A stretch of 35,946 nucleotides of DNA from CAZWUZ01 sp964637655 [NCBI: uncultured bacterium] (GCA_964637655.1 CAZWUZ010000006.1:1-35946); one strand, 5' to 3'; positions 17,435 through 25,851 are shown, counted from the first letter of the stretch. The notes: a model not told the origin generated them from the letters alone. A program made the numbers and translations.

Positions 17435-18177
17435 CAGGCGTGTCCGGTCGTGGCGGTGAGGAATTGCCGGATGGTCTCCGGGGCCGGTCCGGAAGTAACG
17501 AGATGGCCGTGGTCGAGCCAGATAACCCGGTCGCACAGGGCCTCCACCGCGGGCATCATGTGCGAGACGATGATGATGGTCTTGTGCTGACGCTTGAGGT
17601 CGAGGATATGGGCGCTGCACTTCTCCTGAAAGGCGGGGTCGCCCACAGCGATGATTTCATCGATGAGCAGCAAATCGAAGGGGACATGGATGGCGATGGC
17701 GAAACCGAGGCGCAGGCACATGCCCGACGAATAGGTATAGAGCCGGGTGTTGATGAAATCGCCCAGGCCGGAAAATTCGACGATGGCGGAAAAGCGCGCG
17801 TCGATTTCCGCGCGGGTCAGCCCGAGGATACTGGCGTTGAGGTAAACATTCTCGCGCCCGGTCAGTTCGGGATGGAAACCCGCCCCGAGCTCGAGCAGTG
17901 AGGAAATCGCGCCGTTGACCGCGACGCCGCCCGCGGTCGGGGTGGTGACTCCGGCGATCGCCTTGAGCATGGTACTCTTGCCGGAACCGTTGGAGCCGAT
18001 AATGCCGAGGCATTCGCCGCGCGCGGCGGTAAAAGACACGTCACGCAGCGCCCAGAACTCACGGAATGTGCCGACGCCGATGAGCGCGGGCAGCACGGAG
18101 CGGATAAGCGACGGCTTCTCGAAGTACACCCGGTAGCGCTTGCTGACGCCGGCGACGGCGAGGACAGGGTCAGACAT
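17434..18177 (-). CDS. ABC transporter ATPase for polysaccharide export (Wzt/KpsT/TagH-like)
   Basis: The 247-residue protein is the cytoplasmic ATPase of an ABC-2 glycan exporter. Walker A is GSNGSGKST at 61-69, the signature is YSSGMCLRL around 149-156, Walker B with the catalytic glutamate is LLLIDE (169-174), and an H-loop SHMMPAVEAL follows. The YSSGM signature and the segment WALRDVSF are typical of the Wzt/KpsT/TagH group. It lacks the C-terminal carbohydrate-binding domain that some Wzt proteins use to recognise a capped O-antigen. The exported glycan is therefore probably not selected by such a cap (inference). Its start overlaps the permease end by 8 bases (18170-18177), confirming them as partners. 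Confidence 0.93.
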   Translation of the reverse strand: MSDPVLAVAGVSKRYRVYFEKPSLIRSVLPALIGVGTFREFWALRDVSFTAARGECLGIIGSNGSGKSTMLKAIAGVTTPTAGGVAVNGAISSLLELGAGFHPELTGRENVYLNASILGLTRAEIDARFSAIVEFSGLGDFINTRLYTYSSGMCLRLGFAIAIHVPFDLLLIDEIIAVGDPAFQEKCSAHILDLKRQHKTIIIVSHMMPAVEALCDRVIWLDHGHLVTSGPAPETIRQFLTATTGHA

Positions 18178-18946
18178 GGTCGGCCAGGTTGTGCCGCAGG
18201 CGGCGGAAGACCAGCCAGCCGCCGAACCCGAAGAAGAGGCAGACGGCGATGGTGAAGGTGGTTAGTTGCCGCGAGGGGAACATGCCGTTGATGATCAGGT
18301 CGCGGTAGAGCACGGTGAGCCCCGCCATGGGATTGAGCAGGAAAATGTAGAGCAGCTGCTTGGAAATGCCCTGCACCAGTTCGAGCGGGTAGAAGATCGG
18401 GGTCAGGTAAAACCATAACAGCAGGGCGATTTCGACGACATAGCGGGTGTCGCGGCAATAGACCTGCGCCGCCGCCACCACGAGGGCGAGGCCGAGGGTG
18501 AAAACCAGTTGCAGCAGCATGACCAGCGGCACCGCCAGCAGATACCACGACCAGCGGATATCGAAAAGCAGTAAAACCAGCATGGACAGGGCAAAATTGA
18601 TGAAATTGGCCAATACCACCGAGGCGGGCAGTAGTTCCCGGGGAAAACGGACCTTTTTTATCAGGTTGCCGTTATCGACTATGCTGCCGACCACTGTGGC
18701 GATGGTGAGGGAAAAGAAGGTCCAGGGGAAGAGCCCGGCGAGCAGGAAGGTCGGGGTGATGTCGAATTTCATCAGGTACTTGAAAACGATGAGAAAGACA
18801 CCCATGAGCGCGAGCGGCACGACCAGCGACCAGAGGAAACCCAGCCAGCTGCTCTTGTAGCGGACCTTGAGTTCCTTGAAGGCGAGGGTGCAGAGCAGCT
18901 CCCAGCGCTGCCGCCACCCCGGTGCGGTCGTCTGCATGGGGGCCAT
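18170..18946 (-). CDS. ABC-2 type polysaccharide export permease (Wzm-like)
   Basis: The ~258-residue membrane protein has about six hydrophobic segments and the family's N-terminal signature of a basic amphipathic stretch, LAFKELKVRYKSSWLGFLWSL. FLWSLVVPLALMGVFLIVF is the first span. Further spans include the FLLAGLFPWTFFSL region and WFYLTPIFYP, a conserved element of this family near the re-entrant region. With the adjacent ATPase it should move a lipid-linked glycan across the cytoplasmic membrane. The frame is open up to 19084 but overlaps the GT2 gene there; ATGs at 18946 and 18937 are the sensible starts, both with poor ribosome-binding sites. It lies 23 bases after the GT2 stop. Confidence 0.92.
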   Translation of the reverse strand: MAPMQTTAPGWRQRWELLCTLAFKELKVRYKSSWLGFLWSLVVPLALMGVFLIVFKYLMKFDITPTFLLAGLFPWTFFSLTIATVVGSIVDNGNLIKKVRFPRELLPASVVLANFINFALSMLVLLLFDIRWSWYLLAVPLVMLLQLVFTLGLALVVAAAQVYCRDTRYVVEIALLLWFYLTPIFYPLELVQGISKQLLYIFLLNPMAGLTVLYRDLIINGMFPSRQLTTFTIAVCLFFGFGGWLVFRRLRHNLADHV

Positions 18947-18969
18947 TGTAGCGTCGGGAACGCGGGCTG

Positions 18970-19830
18970 TCAACGCGGGCGGGGGAGAAACGCGGCCAGC
19001 CAGGCGGCGGGATAGAATAGTGAGGCACCGCGTGTGGCCGGCAGGTCGGTCAGCGCGCGGAGCAGCGACCAGCCGAGCAGCCACACTTCATGCCATAGCA
19101 GGCGCGGCAGGCGGCGGGCAAGTTCTGCGGCGGGCAGTTTCAGCAGCATGCGCCGCCGCGCATATTCCTGCCGGTAGAACCGGCGCAGCGAACGCTGCCG
19201 CCCCATCGTGCCGCCCCACGCGTGCGTGGCGGTGAATGACGGATGCACGGCGACCGTGTGCCCAGTGCGACGCAGCCGCCACGACAGGTCGACATCCTCG
19301 TAATACCACAACCGGGTATCCCAGCCGCCGGCAGCGTCGACCGCGGCGCGGCGCCAAAGCGCGCAGGCGCTGCAGAGCGCGTCGACGGCAACCGATGCCG
19401 TGGCGGCCGGGGGCGCCAGCAACACGGTCGTGGCGGCGGGAGTGATCCGGGCGCCGGCGTTGTGCACGGTGCCGTCAGGGCAGCGCAGCACCGGCTGCAC
19501 CGCGGCGAGCGCCGGGTCGGTGTCGAGCGCGGCCACCATGCCGGCCAGCGTTGCCGCGTCGATGACCGCGTCGGTGTCAAGGGTGAGCACGTATGGCGCG
19601 CTCCCTTGCGCCCACGCGGCGGCGCGCGCGGCGGACGGGCCACCGCGCCGCGGCAGGCGCATGACCTGCACGCGCATGTCATGCGGCAGCGCCTCCGCGG
19701 TGCCGTCGGTCGAAACATCGTCGCCGACAGTGATGGCGGCGACGCCGGGCAGCGGCAGCAATTGCGGCAGCAGCGCCGCGAGGCGGTCGCGCTGGTTATG
19801 CGCGGGAATGACGATATCGATGGTGGTCAT
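18970..19830 (-). CDS. GT2-family glycosyltransferase
   Basis: The 286-residue GT-A enzyme begins TIDIVIPAHNQ (the family 2 start) and shows GDDVSTDGT at 36-44 and the metal/nucleotide motif LDTDAV at 84-89. The acceptor-side acidic motif is in WYYEDVDLSWRLRRTG. The last ~50 residues are hydrophobic and aromatic and may bind the membrane. The preceding gene overlaps its ATG by 4 bases (19827-19830), which fixes the start although the frame is open to 19974. It probably extends or branches the glycan exported by the ABC pair. The sugar is unknown. Confidence 0.91.
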   Translation of the reverse strand: MTTIDIVIPAHNQRDRLAALLPQLLPLPGVAAITVGDDVSTDGTAEALPHDMRVQVMRLPRRGGPSAARAAAWAQGSAPYVLTLDTDAVIDAATLAGMVAALDTDPALAAVQPVLRCPDGTVHNAGARITPAATTVLLAPPAATASVAVDALCSACALWRRAAVDAAGGWDTRLWYYEDVDLSWRLRRTGHTVAVHPSFTATHAWGGTMGRQRSLRRFYRQEYARRRMLLKLPAAELARRLPRLLWHEVWLLGWSLLRALTDLPATRGASLFYPAAWLAAFLPRPR

Positions 19831-20633
19831 CGGGACACCAGCAGGCGCAGCGCCGCCAGCCAGCGGCAGGGCAACGTCAGCAGCAGCGGCCAGAGCAGTG
19901 CGGGTGCGTCGAGACAGCGGCGCGCCACGGCCGGCAGGTTGAGCAGTGGCAGCAGCCAGCAGCGCATGAACCATGGCAGCCCGTGCCGGCGGCGCACGAG
20001 ATGCTCAAAGTAATGGTAGCGGTAGAGCAGTCGGCAGAAGGAGACGATGGTGTCAGCACGGTGATGCTCCGCCCGCGCGGCTGCGCTGCGCTGCAGCGTC
20101 AGTCCGCGCGCCCGCAGCCGCCGCCCGAGATCATAGTCCTCGCCGTTGCTGCGGTAGCGTTCGTCGAACCCGCCGGCGGCACGCAGCGCCTCCGTGCGAT
20201 AGAGCACGCAGAGGCCGGGCAGGAACGCGAGCGGCTCCGGCGGCTGCTGCGCGAGGAAACGCGCGCGGAACCGGTCGTAGACGGTGCAGGCGACTGCCTC
20301 GCTGATGGTCGCGCCGCACCCGGCGGCATCTGCCGGCAGCGTGGCACCGAGCTGCGCGAGGCAATCCGGCGCGGGAACGACATCGGCATCGATGAAGAAA
20401 AGGAGGTCGCCGGTGGCCGCCGACAGCGCGGTGTTGCGCGCCGCGGCGAGCCCGCGATTGGTCTCGTGGCGCAGCAGGCGGACACCATCGGGGACCGTGA
20501 GCGGCGGCACCGAGCCGTCGTCAACCACGATGATCTCTGCCGGGGACAGCGTCTGTGCCTGCAGTGCCGCCAGCGCGCGCGGCAGGTGCTCCGGCTGATT
20601 GCGCACGCAGAGGGCGGCAGTGACGGATGCCAT
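19827..20633 (-). CDS. GT2-family glycosyltransferase
   Basis: The 268-residue GT-A enzyme has IIVVDDGS at 34-41, the NRGLAAARN segment at 59-67 and the DXD-type motif FIDADVV at 80-86. The acceptor-site region reads GGFDERYRSNGEDYDLGRRL. The C-terminal ~45 residues are strongly hydrophobic (WLLPLLNLPAV, LLWPLLLTL), suggesting a membrane anchor, as in many GT2 enzymes acting on lipid-linked sugars. The ATG at 20633 overlaps the upstream GT4 stop by one base. It is similar in layout to the next GT2 gene but not a close copy. Confidence 0.91.
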   Translation of the reverse strand: MASVTAALCVRNQPEHLPRALAALQAQTLSPAEIIVVDDGSVPPLTVPDGVRLLRHETNRGLAAARNTALSAATGDLLFFIDADVVPAPDCLAQLGATLPADAAGCGATISEAVACTVYDRFRARFLAQQPPEPLAFLPGLCVLYRTEALRAAGGFDERYRSNGEDYDLGRRLRARGLTLQRSAAARAEHHRADTIVSFCRLLYRYHYFEHLVRRRHGLPWFMRCWLLPLLNLPAVARRCLDAPALLWPLLLTLPCRWLAALRLLVSR

Positions 20634-21877
20634 CAGTTCCTTCCGGCCCGGCGCTGTGCGACCAGTTCCGCGTAGAGCGCGCGGTAGGCGTCGGCGACAT
20701 GCACCCAGGTGTGGCGGGCGGTGACCAGTTCGCGGCCGGCGCGGCCGAGGCGCGCGCGTTGCGCATCGTCGCCGGCCAGTTCCTGCATGATGGTCGCGAG
20801 TGCGGCGGCGTCGTCGGGCGGCACGAAGCGTGCCGCATTGCCGTCGGCACCGGCGAGGTCGCGTTGCGGCGGCGCCTCGGCGAAGACCACCGGCAGTCCG
20901 GCAGCCCAGGCGTCGAGCGCGGCGATGCCGAACGAATCGGTGACGGTCGGATAGAGAAACACGTCGGCGGCGGCGTAGAGCTGCGCCTTGTCTTCCCCGG
21001 GAAAATCGGGGACGAGGGTAAGCCGCGCGCGTGCCGTCGCCGGGAGGCGTTCTGCTGCGGCGTGCACTTCTGCTGCGTACGGGCTGCGCGTGCTCCCCGC
21101 GAGCAGCAGGTGGCAGTCGGTGCCGGCGGCAACGCAGCGGGCGAAGGCGTCGAGGATGAGCGGCAGTCCCTTGCCCGGAATGAACTGCCCGGCATACAGG
21201 AACACCGTGCCATCAAGCCGCCAGCGCGTGCGGGCGGCGCTGCGGTCGACGCCGTCCGTCCAGCCGGGGTCGGCACCCGCGGCGATGAGGTGCACACAGT
21301 CAGCGGCGACGCCGTTGCGGACAGCACACTCGCGCTCGAATGGCGTGTGTGCGACATAGGCAGCAGCGCGACGGGTGAACCGCCAGGTGTACGGGTGGCG
21401 GTGCAGCGGCTCGCGGTCATGGTAGGCCCCGACGAGCACCAGCGGAGTACCGGTCAGCGGCGCCAGCCATGCCGCGGCAGGCATCTGCAGGCAGGGGAAG
21501 GTGGTCGCCATGACGATGTCGTGACAGCCGTGCAGCAGGCGGGGGAGGAGCGCAGGCATACGCGGTCCGAAACGGACGTAGCGCAGATGCGCGCCCGTCA
21601 TCCCGTCGCCACAGAAGGCGATGGCCCGGTCGAGCCACCGGGTGCCCCCGCGCCAGGTGCGCAGCCGCTCCACCCGCACGCCGTTGATGACCTCCACGCC
21701 GCAGGGTAATCGCTCGCGCTGCGGCAGATTGAAATCATCGCAGCAACAGCCGTCCGGGCAGAGTACGGTGACCCGGTCTCCGTGACGGTTGACCAGCAGT
21801 TCTGATACACGTTGTACGCGGTATTCACTCCCCCCCCGCGCTGGCGCGTACCCCTGAACGATATGCAGGATATCCAT
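20633..21877 (-). CDS. GT4-type glycosyltransferase, first gene of the glycan export operon
   Basis: The 414-residue GT-B enzyme starts MDILHIVQGYAPARGGSEYR, with the GGSE loop typical of family 4. The donor domain has VFLYAGQFIPGKGLPLILDAF, CHLLLAGSTRSPY, LTLVPDFPGEDKAQLYAAADVFLYP and the EX7E-like region TDSFGIAALDAWAAGLPVVF. One catalytic-motif glutamate is replaced here by D, as SFGIAALDA shows, which some active members tolerate. The start at 21877 has no visible Shine-Dalgarno site but has a -10-like TATGCT only 9 bases upstream, so the mRNA may be almost leaderless. Seven further minus-strand genes follow with overlaps or gaps below 25 bases. Confidence 0.91.
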   Translation of the reverse strand: MDILHIVQGYAPARGGSEYRVQRVSELLVNRHGDRVTVLCPDGCCCDDFNLPQRERLPCGVEVINGVRVERLRTWRGGTRWLDRAIAFCGDGMTGAHLRYVRFGPRMPALLPRLLHGCHDIVMATTFPCLQMPAAAWLAPLTGTPLVLVGAYHDREPLHRHPYTWRFTRRAAAYVAHTPFERECAVRNGVAADCVHLIAAGADPGWTDGVDRSAARTRWRLDGTVFLYAGQFIPGKGLPLILDAFARCVAAGTDCHLLLAGSTRSPYAAEVHAAAERLPATARARLTLVPDFPGEDKAQLYAAADVFLYPTVTDSFGIAALDAWAAGLPVVFAEAPPQRDLAGADGNAARFVPPDDAAALATIMQELAGDDAQRARLGRAGRELVTARHTWVHVADAYRALYAELVAQRRAGRN

Positions 21878-21886
21878 GTCGCTGCA

Positions 21887-21915
21887 AGCATAGCATTTTT
21901 CCTTTTCCCTGTCGT
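21887..21915 (-). promoter_or_regulatory. Putative promoter of the minus-strand glycan operon
   Basis: On the minus strand ACGACA (21910-21915), 17 bases and TATGCT (21887-21892) with an extended TG (TGCTATGCT). The same TGCTATGCT string occurs before the FkbM-radical SAM gene. Transcription would start only about 3 bases before the ATG at 21877. The -35 match is modest. Confidence 0.35.
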
Positions 21916-22004
21916 GTCATTTTTTTTTGCCTGCGCAGATTGGGAAGTTGTACACATCTCGCAATGCCACGTACTATTACGTTTGCATGAAGTTTTATAA
22001 CAAA

Positions 22005-22013
22005 TGGTAGTAT
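22005..22013 (+). promoter_or_regulatory. Possible extended -10 promoter of the sulfatase pair
   Basis: TGGTAGTAT has the extended -10 form TGnTAnnAT; a TTGCAT lies at 21983-21988, but at a long 19-base spacing. Transcription would start about 13 bases before the ATG at 22033. The 155-base divergent spacer is conspicuously AT-rich against GC-rich coding flanks. Weak call. Confidence 0.28.
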
Positions 22014-22032
22014 TTTTTCAACAATTACTGGT

Positions 22033-23085
22033 ATGCGGTGTACCTGGAAGAAAACCGCCTTGCTGGGTATCGCAGTGATGCTGATGGCGGGCGTGTTCCT
22101 GCCGGATGCGCTCAGGGCCTCACGGCGGCGCATGGTAGTGGTACTGGTGACGGTTTCCGGACTAACCTACGATGCAGTGGTTGCCAGTCAGTCGCAGAGC
22201 ATGCCGCAACTGCGAGAGCTGATGCGGACCGGGGCATTGTTCACGAACGTGTACGCTCCGGCTGACAATGCCGCAGCGTCTCTTGCCTCGCTGCTTACCG
22301 GTATGAGTGTGCCGGAACATGGCGTGTGGGAAAAGGGGGATGTGCTGCTGAACAGCGTGCCGCTGCTGCCTGATGACTGGCGGCGACGCGGGATGCCGAC
22401 AGCGGCATTCAGCAATTCACCGCTGCCGCTGACGACCAGCCTGACCCACGGGTTTGCAGTCGCTCCGCCGCCGGCGATGGATGCCGCGCAGGTGAACGGC
22501 ATGGTGGCGGCATGGCTGGCGGAGCATCCTGCCGGTGGCACACCGCCGGCGCTCTGGGTGCACTACCGGGATGTGCTTACAGTTTCCGGTGGTGCGGAAG
22601 CGTTGCGCATGACCGATTACCACATCGGCAAACTGCTAACGGTACTCCGGCACGCCGGGTACCATCAGGGCAACACCATGTTTCTCGTTGCCGGGGTGCC
22701 CGGACCGGCGGCAGGCGGTGCACCTGCCGACCGGTTGTGCCGCGAAGTGGTGCACGTGCCGCTGGTCTGGTCGGTGCCCGGCGGGCGGCGGCAGGCGCGC
22801 CCTGAACTGCGGTCACTGGCCGACGTGCCGGCGCTGTTGCGGGCGGAACTGGACGGGTTGCCCTGGCCGTTGCCCGCGGCGGAAGTGTTCGCTACCGCCG
22901 GCGGCGCCCGCAGCGGCCGCCTGCACCTGGCGGCGATCAGTCCGGGCCGGTTTGCGGTTGACCAGGCCGCGACTGAACTCTCCCCGGCCGGGCAGGCATT
23001 TCACGCGCGCCAGCTGGCGCGTTCGCCGCTGCTGACCGCAGCGCGGCGCAGCGAAACACTGCGCGCCACCGGCTACCTGCACTGA
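22033..23085 (+). CDS. Sulfatase-fold protein lacking catalytic residues (predicted pseudoenzyme)
   Basis: The 350-residue protein has an N-terminal signal or membrane segment (residues ~7-25) and then an alkaline-phosphatase/sulfatase-type layout. RTGALFTNVYAP and SLASLLTGMSVPEHGVW (83-99) match the family's active-site neighbourhood. Compared with the intact neighbour, the first metal aspartate is S42 (VTVSGLTYD instead of SMDTVRAD) and the nucleophile position is A80. The C-terminal ADHGE motif is replaced by VAGVPG. It should therefore not hydrolyse esters, but could bind a substrate or regulate its partner (inference). One base separates its TGA from the next ATG, so the two are coupled. 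The frame is intact and not obviously decaying, which argues for a kept non-catalytic function. Confidence 0.78.
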   Translation: MRCTWKKTALLGIAVMLMAGVFLPDALRASRRRMVVVLVTVSGLTYDAVVASQSQSMPQLRELMRTGALFTNVYAPADNAAASLASLLTGMSVPEHGVWEKGDVLLNSVPLLPDDWRRRGMPTAAFSNSPLPLTTSLTHGFAVAPPPAMDAAQVNGMVAAWLAEHPAGGTPPALWVHYRDVLTVSGGAEALRMTDYHIGKLLTVLRHAGYHQGNTMFLVAGVPGPAAGGAPADRLCREVVHVPLVWSVPGGRRQARPELRSLADVPALLRAELDGLPWPLPAAEVFATAGGARSGRLHLAAISPGRFAVDQAATELSPAGQAFHARQLARSPLLTAARRSETLRATGYLH

Positions 23086-23086
23086 T

Positions 23087-24493
23087 ATGCCGTCGCTGGC
23101 CCGCGCGACCCGGTTTTTCGTTGTGGTGCTGCTGCTGGCGGCCGGTATCATCGCGGGGTGGTGGCTGCAGCGCACACCGGAACCCGCCGCGGACGATACC
23201 CCCTCCTGCATCATCCTGCTCAGCATGGACACGGTGCGTGCTGACCATCTCTCACTCTACGGGTATGCGCGTCCAACGACTCCGCAGCTTGCGGCACTGG
23301 CTGCGGAGGCGGTGACTTTTACGCGGGTGTTGAGCCCGGCCCCGGCCACGGCACCGGCGCATATGTCAATGCTGACCGGGGTTTCGCCGGCGGTACACGG
23401 GGTCTACAATTACGGGGGCGGTGCGGTGCGACGGGTAGCGCCGTCGCTGCCGCTGCTCACCACGCTGCTGCGGCAGCACGGCTACCGGACGGAAGCGCTG
23501 GTCAGTTCGCCCAATGTCGGTGCGGAACTCGGGTTTGCCACGGGCTGTGACGGCTTCAGCGAGGATTTTTTCGCCTGCGGGCGGCTGTATGATGATGCCG
23601 GGCGCACGGAACGCGAGGAGGAGCAGCGGCTGCGCGACCTGCTGACGCGGGGCGGACGGGAGGAGAAACTCTTCCTGTTCCTGCACCATTATTTCTGCCA
23701 CCGCGTCTACCTCGCCCCTCCCGCGGCGTATCGTGAACGGTTCGCGGCAGCATTGCTGCCGGGCCTGCCGCGCAGCATTGCCGACGTGCGCCGCCAGGGC
23801 ACGGGAAATGACGACCATGATTTTTTCTCCCGGTTTGACGGCGGCACTGCCGCGCAGCGGGAGCATGTCGTGGCGCTGTATGACGGCACGCTTGCCTATG
23901 CCGACCATGTCGCCGGCATGCTCGTGCGCCTGCTGCACGAAACGGGGCGCTACGACCGCACCCTGCTGGTGGTTACCGCCGACCATGGCGAGGAGTTCAT
24001 GGAGCACGGGAGTTGGGGACATGACCAGCTGTACCGCGAGCATCTCGATGTTCCGCTGCTGGTGAAACTTCCGGGCCAGCGTGCCGGCGGCCGGCGGTAT
24101 GAGATACCGGTGTCCACGCTCGCGCTTGCCCCGACGATTCTCGCCGCTGCCGGCCTGCCCGTTCCCGCCCATATGCAGGGGCAGGTGCTGCCGCCGCTGG
24201 CGGATTCCCCGGCGGCGCGTCCGCTGGTTGCCTACCAGAACAGTGGTGATGAGCAGGGCAGAGATGTTGTTACCGGCATGCGGGTGGAAGATGGCGGGTA
24301 CGCGTGGTACTGGCACAACGGTGACAGCACCAGCGCGCGGTTGCATCTGCTGACGGATACCATGGAGCAGCATGACCTGGCGGGGGTGCGCCCGGAAATC
24401 GCGGCGCGGATGCGGACGCAGGCGGCAGCGCTGCTGGAGGAAGACCGCGCCTGCCGGGCACAGCTGGAAGCGGCACTCTCCGGCGAAGAGTGA
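23087..24493 (+). CDS. Sulfatase / alkaline phosphatase superfamily hydrolase, membrane-anchored
   Basis: The 468-residue protein has one N-terminal hydrophobic segment (residues ~9-27), so the catalytic domain is likely outside the cytoplasm. Metal and active-site motifs are complete: SMDTVRADHLSLYGY with D48, ATAPAHMSMLTG with T88 at the nucleophile position, and VTADHGEEFMEHGSWGHD. A threonine instead of the C/S of type I sulfatases means that formylglycine is not formed. The enzyme may instead act like phospho-transferases or phosphodiesterases of the superfamily (known for the superfamily, inferred here). It could remove or transfer a phosphate-type or sulfate group on surface glycans. 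It ends exactly next to the convergent GH13 gene. Confidence 0.88.
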   Translation: MPSLARATRFFVVVLLLAAGIIAGWWLQRTPEPAADDTPSCIILLSMDTVRADHLSLYGYARPTTPQLAALAAEAVTFTRVLSPAPATAPAHMSMLTGVSPAVHGVYNYGGGAVRRVAPSLPLLTTLLRQHGYRTEALVSSPNVGAELGFATGCDGFSEDFFACGRLYDDAGRTEREEEQRLRDLLTRGGREEKLFLFLHHYFCHRVYLAPPAAYRERFAAALLPGLPRSIADVRRQGTGNDDHDFFSRFDGGTAAQREHVVALYDGTLAYADHVAGMLVRLLHETGRYDRTLLVVTADHGEEFMEHGSWGHDQLYREHLDVPLLVKLPGQRAGGRRYEIPVSTLALAPTILAAAGLPVPAHMQGQVLPPLADSPAARPLVAYQNSGDEQGRDVVTGMRVEDGGYAWYWHNGDSTSARLHLLTDTMEQHDLAGVRPEIAARMRTQAAALLEEDRACRAQLEAALSGEE

Positions 24494-25783
24494 TCAGGCG
24501 TCCTGCAGCAGAATCTTGACCTGGCCGGGGAGCAGGTGGTACTCGAAGTGGCTGCCGATTTCCGCCACGCGGTGCTCGGGTGACACGTCGCGCACCGCGC
24601 CGCGGCGCTGGAACGGGGCGCTCACGTCATGCAGGCAGACGCGCTGATGCGCGCCAAGGTCGCGGTTGACGAGCAGCAGCGCCTGCTGCCGGCGGTCGCG
24701 GCTCACCTTGCGCAGCGCCAGCACGTTCCCTGAGCCGATGAGCGGCACCACGGTCGCGAAACTGTCCTCGTGCAGCACCCGGTGCTCTTTTTTGACCGCC
24801 AGCAGCGCGGTGATGAACGGCGACAAATCGACGTCTGTCTGCTCGCGGTCTGTCGGGCGCGTGCGTACCACATGGAGTTTCTGCCGGTAGCCGAACTCCG
24901 TCCCCTGCGTCAGCATGAAACCCGCCGACCAGCAGGCGGTGAACGCCAGCCGCTGCTTGACCGCCTCGACGTTGCCGCTGCAGTCCGCCAGCAGGCGCGG
25001 GGTATCATGCGATTCGGCGAAACTGATGCTCGGCACATCGCGCACGAAGACGAGGTACTCGTGCTGCTGCTGCAGCAGCCACTCGTCGCGGAAATTCCAG
25101 TACTTGCTGCTGTTGAAGGTGAAATCGAACCCCGCCCCCGCCAGCGCGATGCTCTGGTCCACCGTGCAGCCCAGCGACTCGGCGAGGAAAAGCGTTTCGC
25201 GCCGCTGCCGCGCGTCGGCGATCAGATCACCCCACACCCCGGCGGGTACCTGATAGGCGGCGTCGCAGCGGAAACCGTCGGCGCCCAGTTCCTGCAGCCA
25301 GGCAATCAGTTTGTGCCAGTAGACCGTCAGTTCACGCCGGGCTTTCGCGTCGGTGTAGTCAAGTTCCGCCAGGTCGCCCCACTCCACCCACCTGCCGTTG
25401 TCGAGCGCCCCGGGATGAGCAATCTTCCCGTCCGGCTTCCGCTGGTACCAGTGCGGGTGCTGCGTGACGAGCGGGGAATCGAAGGCGGTGTGGTTGATGA
25501 CCAGGTCGAGGATGACCCTGAGTCCCGCCTTGTGCGCCGCGGCAAACGTGTTGCGCAGCGTGCCGAGCGGGTTGCAATCACCCTCGACGAGCAGCGGGTG
25601 CAGACGGTAGTAGTCGGCCACCGAGTAGAGTGACCCCGAGTAGCCGGGCTGGTGAATGGGGTTGAGGTAGACGGCGTTGCAGCCGAGCGCGGCGATACGC
25701 GGAAATTCCGCCGCCCAGGTGCGTACCGGGCCGGCCAGCAGCGGAAACAGGTTGTAAAGCAGCAGCGGTTCGCGGTCGGCCAT
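24494..25783 (-). CDS. GH13 family (alpha-amylase-type) glycoside hydrolase or transglycosidase
   Basis: The 429-residue product shows the four conserved GH13 regions: DLVINH at 93-98, GFRCDAAY at 170-177 with nucleophile D174, FLAES at 199-203 with acid/base E202, and ESHDT at 257-261 with D260. A short C-terminal beta domain follows. No signal peptide is seen, so it acts in the cytoplasm on alpha-glucans such as glycogen. The compact N-terminus and AELDY/ESHDT segments recall GlgE-like or small amylase groups, but I cannot choose between hydrolysis and transfer. The frame opens at 25816, yet that ATG lies inside the predicted -10 box. The ATG at 25783 has GAGGTG 5 bases upstream and is preferred. 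Confidence 0.9.
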   Translation of the reverse strand: MADREPLLLYNLFPLLAGPVRTWAAEFPRIAALGCNAVYLNPIHQPGYSGSLYSVADYYRLHPLLVEGDCNPLGTLRNTFAAAHKAGLRVILDLVINHTAFDSPLVTQHPHWYQRKPDGKIAHPGALDNGRWVEWGDLAELDYTDAKARRELTVYWHKLIAWLQELGADGFRCDAAYQVPAGVWGDLIADARQRRETLFLAESLGCTVDQSIALAGAGFDFTFNSSKYWNFRDEWLLQQQHEYLVFVRDVPSISFAESHDTPRLLADCSGNVEAVKQRLAFTACWSAGFMLTQGTEFGYRQKLHVVRTRPTDREQTDVDLSPFITALLAVKKEHRVLHEDSFATVVPLIGSGNVLALRKVSRDRRQQALLLVNRDLGAHQRVCLHDVSAPFQRRGAVRDVSPEHRVAEIGSHFEYHLLPGQVKILLQDA

Positions 25784-25811
25784 CAGGGCACCTCGTCGTC
25801 GGGATATGCGC

Positions 25812-25841
25812 AGCATACCTTGCCCGTTCCGCTACCGTCAA
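25812..25841 (-). promoter_or_regulatory. Putative sigma-70-type promoter of the GH13 gene
   Basis: On the minus strand TTGACG (25836-25841, 5 of 6 matches), an 18-base spacer and TATGCT (25812-25817). Transcription would start near 25805, about 22 bases before the ATG at 25783 and just ahead of its ribosome-binding site. This supports the shorter start. Confidence 0.55.
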
Positions 25842-25851
25842 CCGTAGTGCC

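Noticed and set aside
21949-21957. TTGTACACA, similar to a DnaA box.
   Set aside because: It is a single imperfect match, without a cluster or dnaA/dnaN genes nearby.
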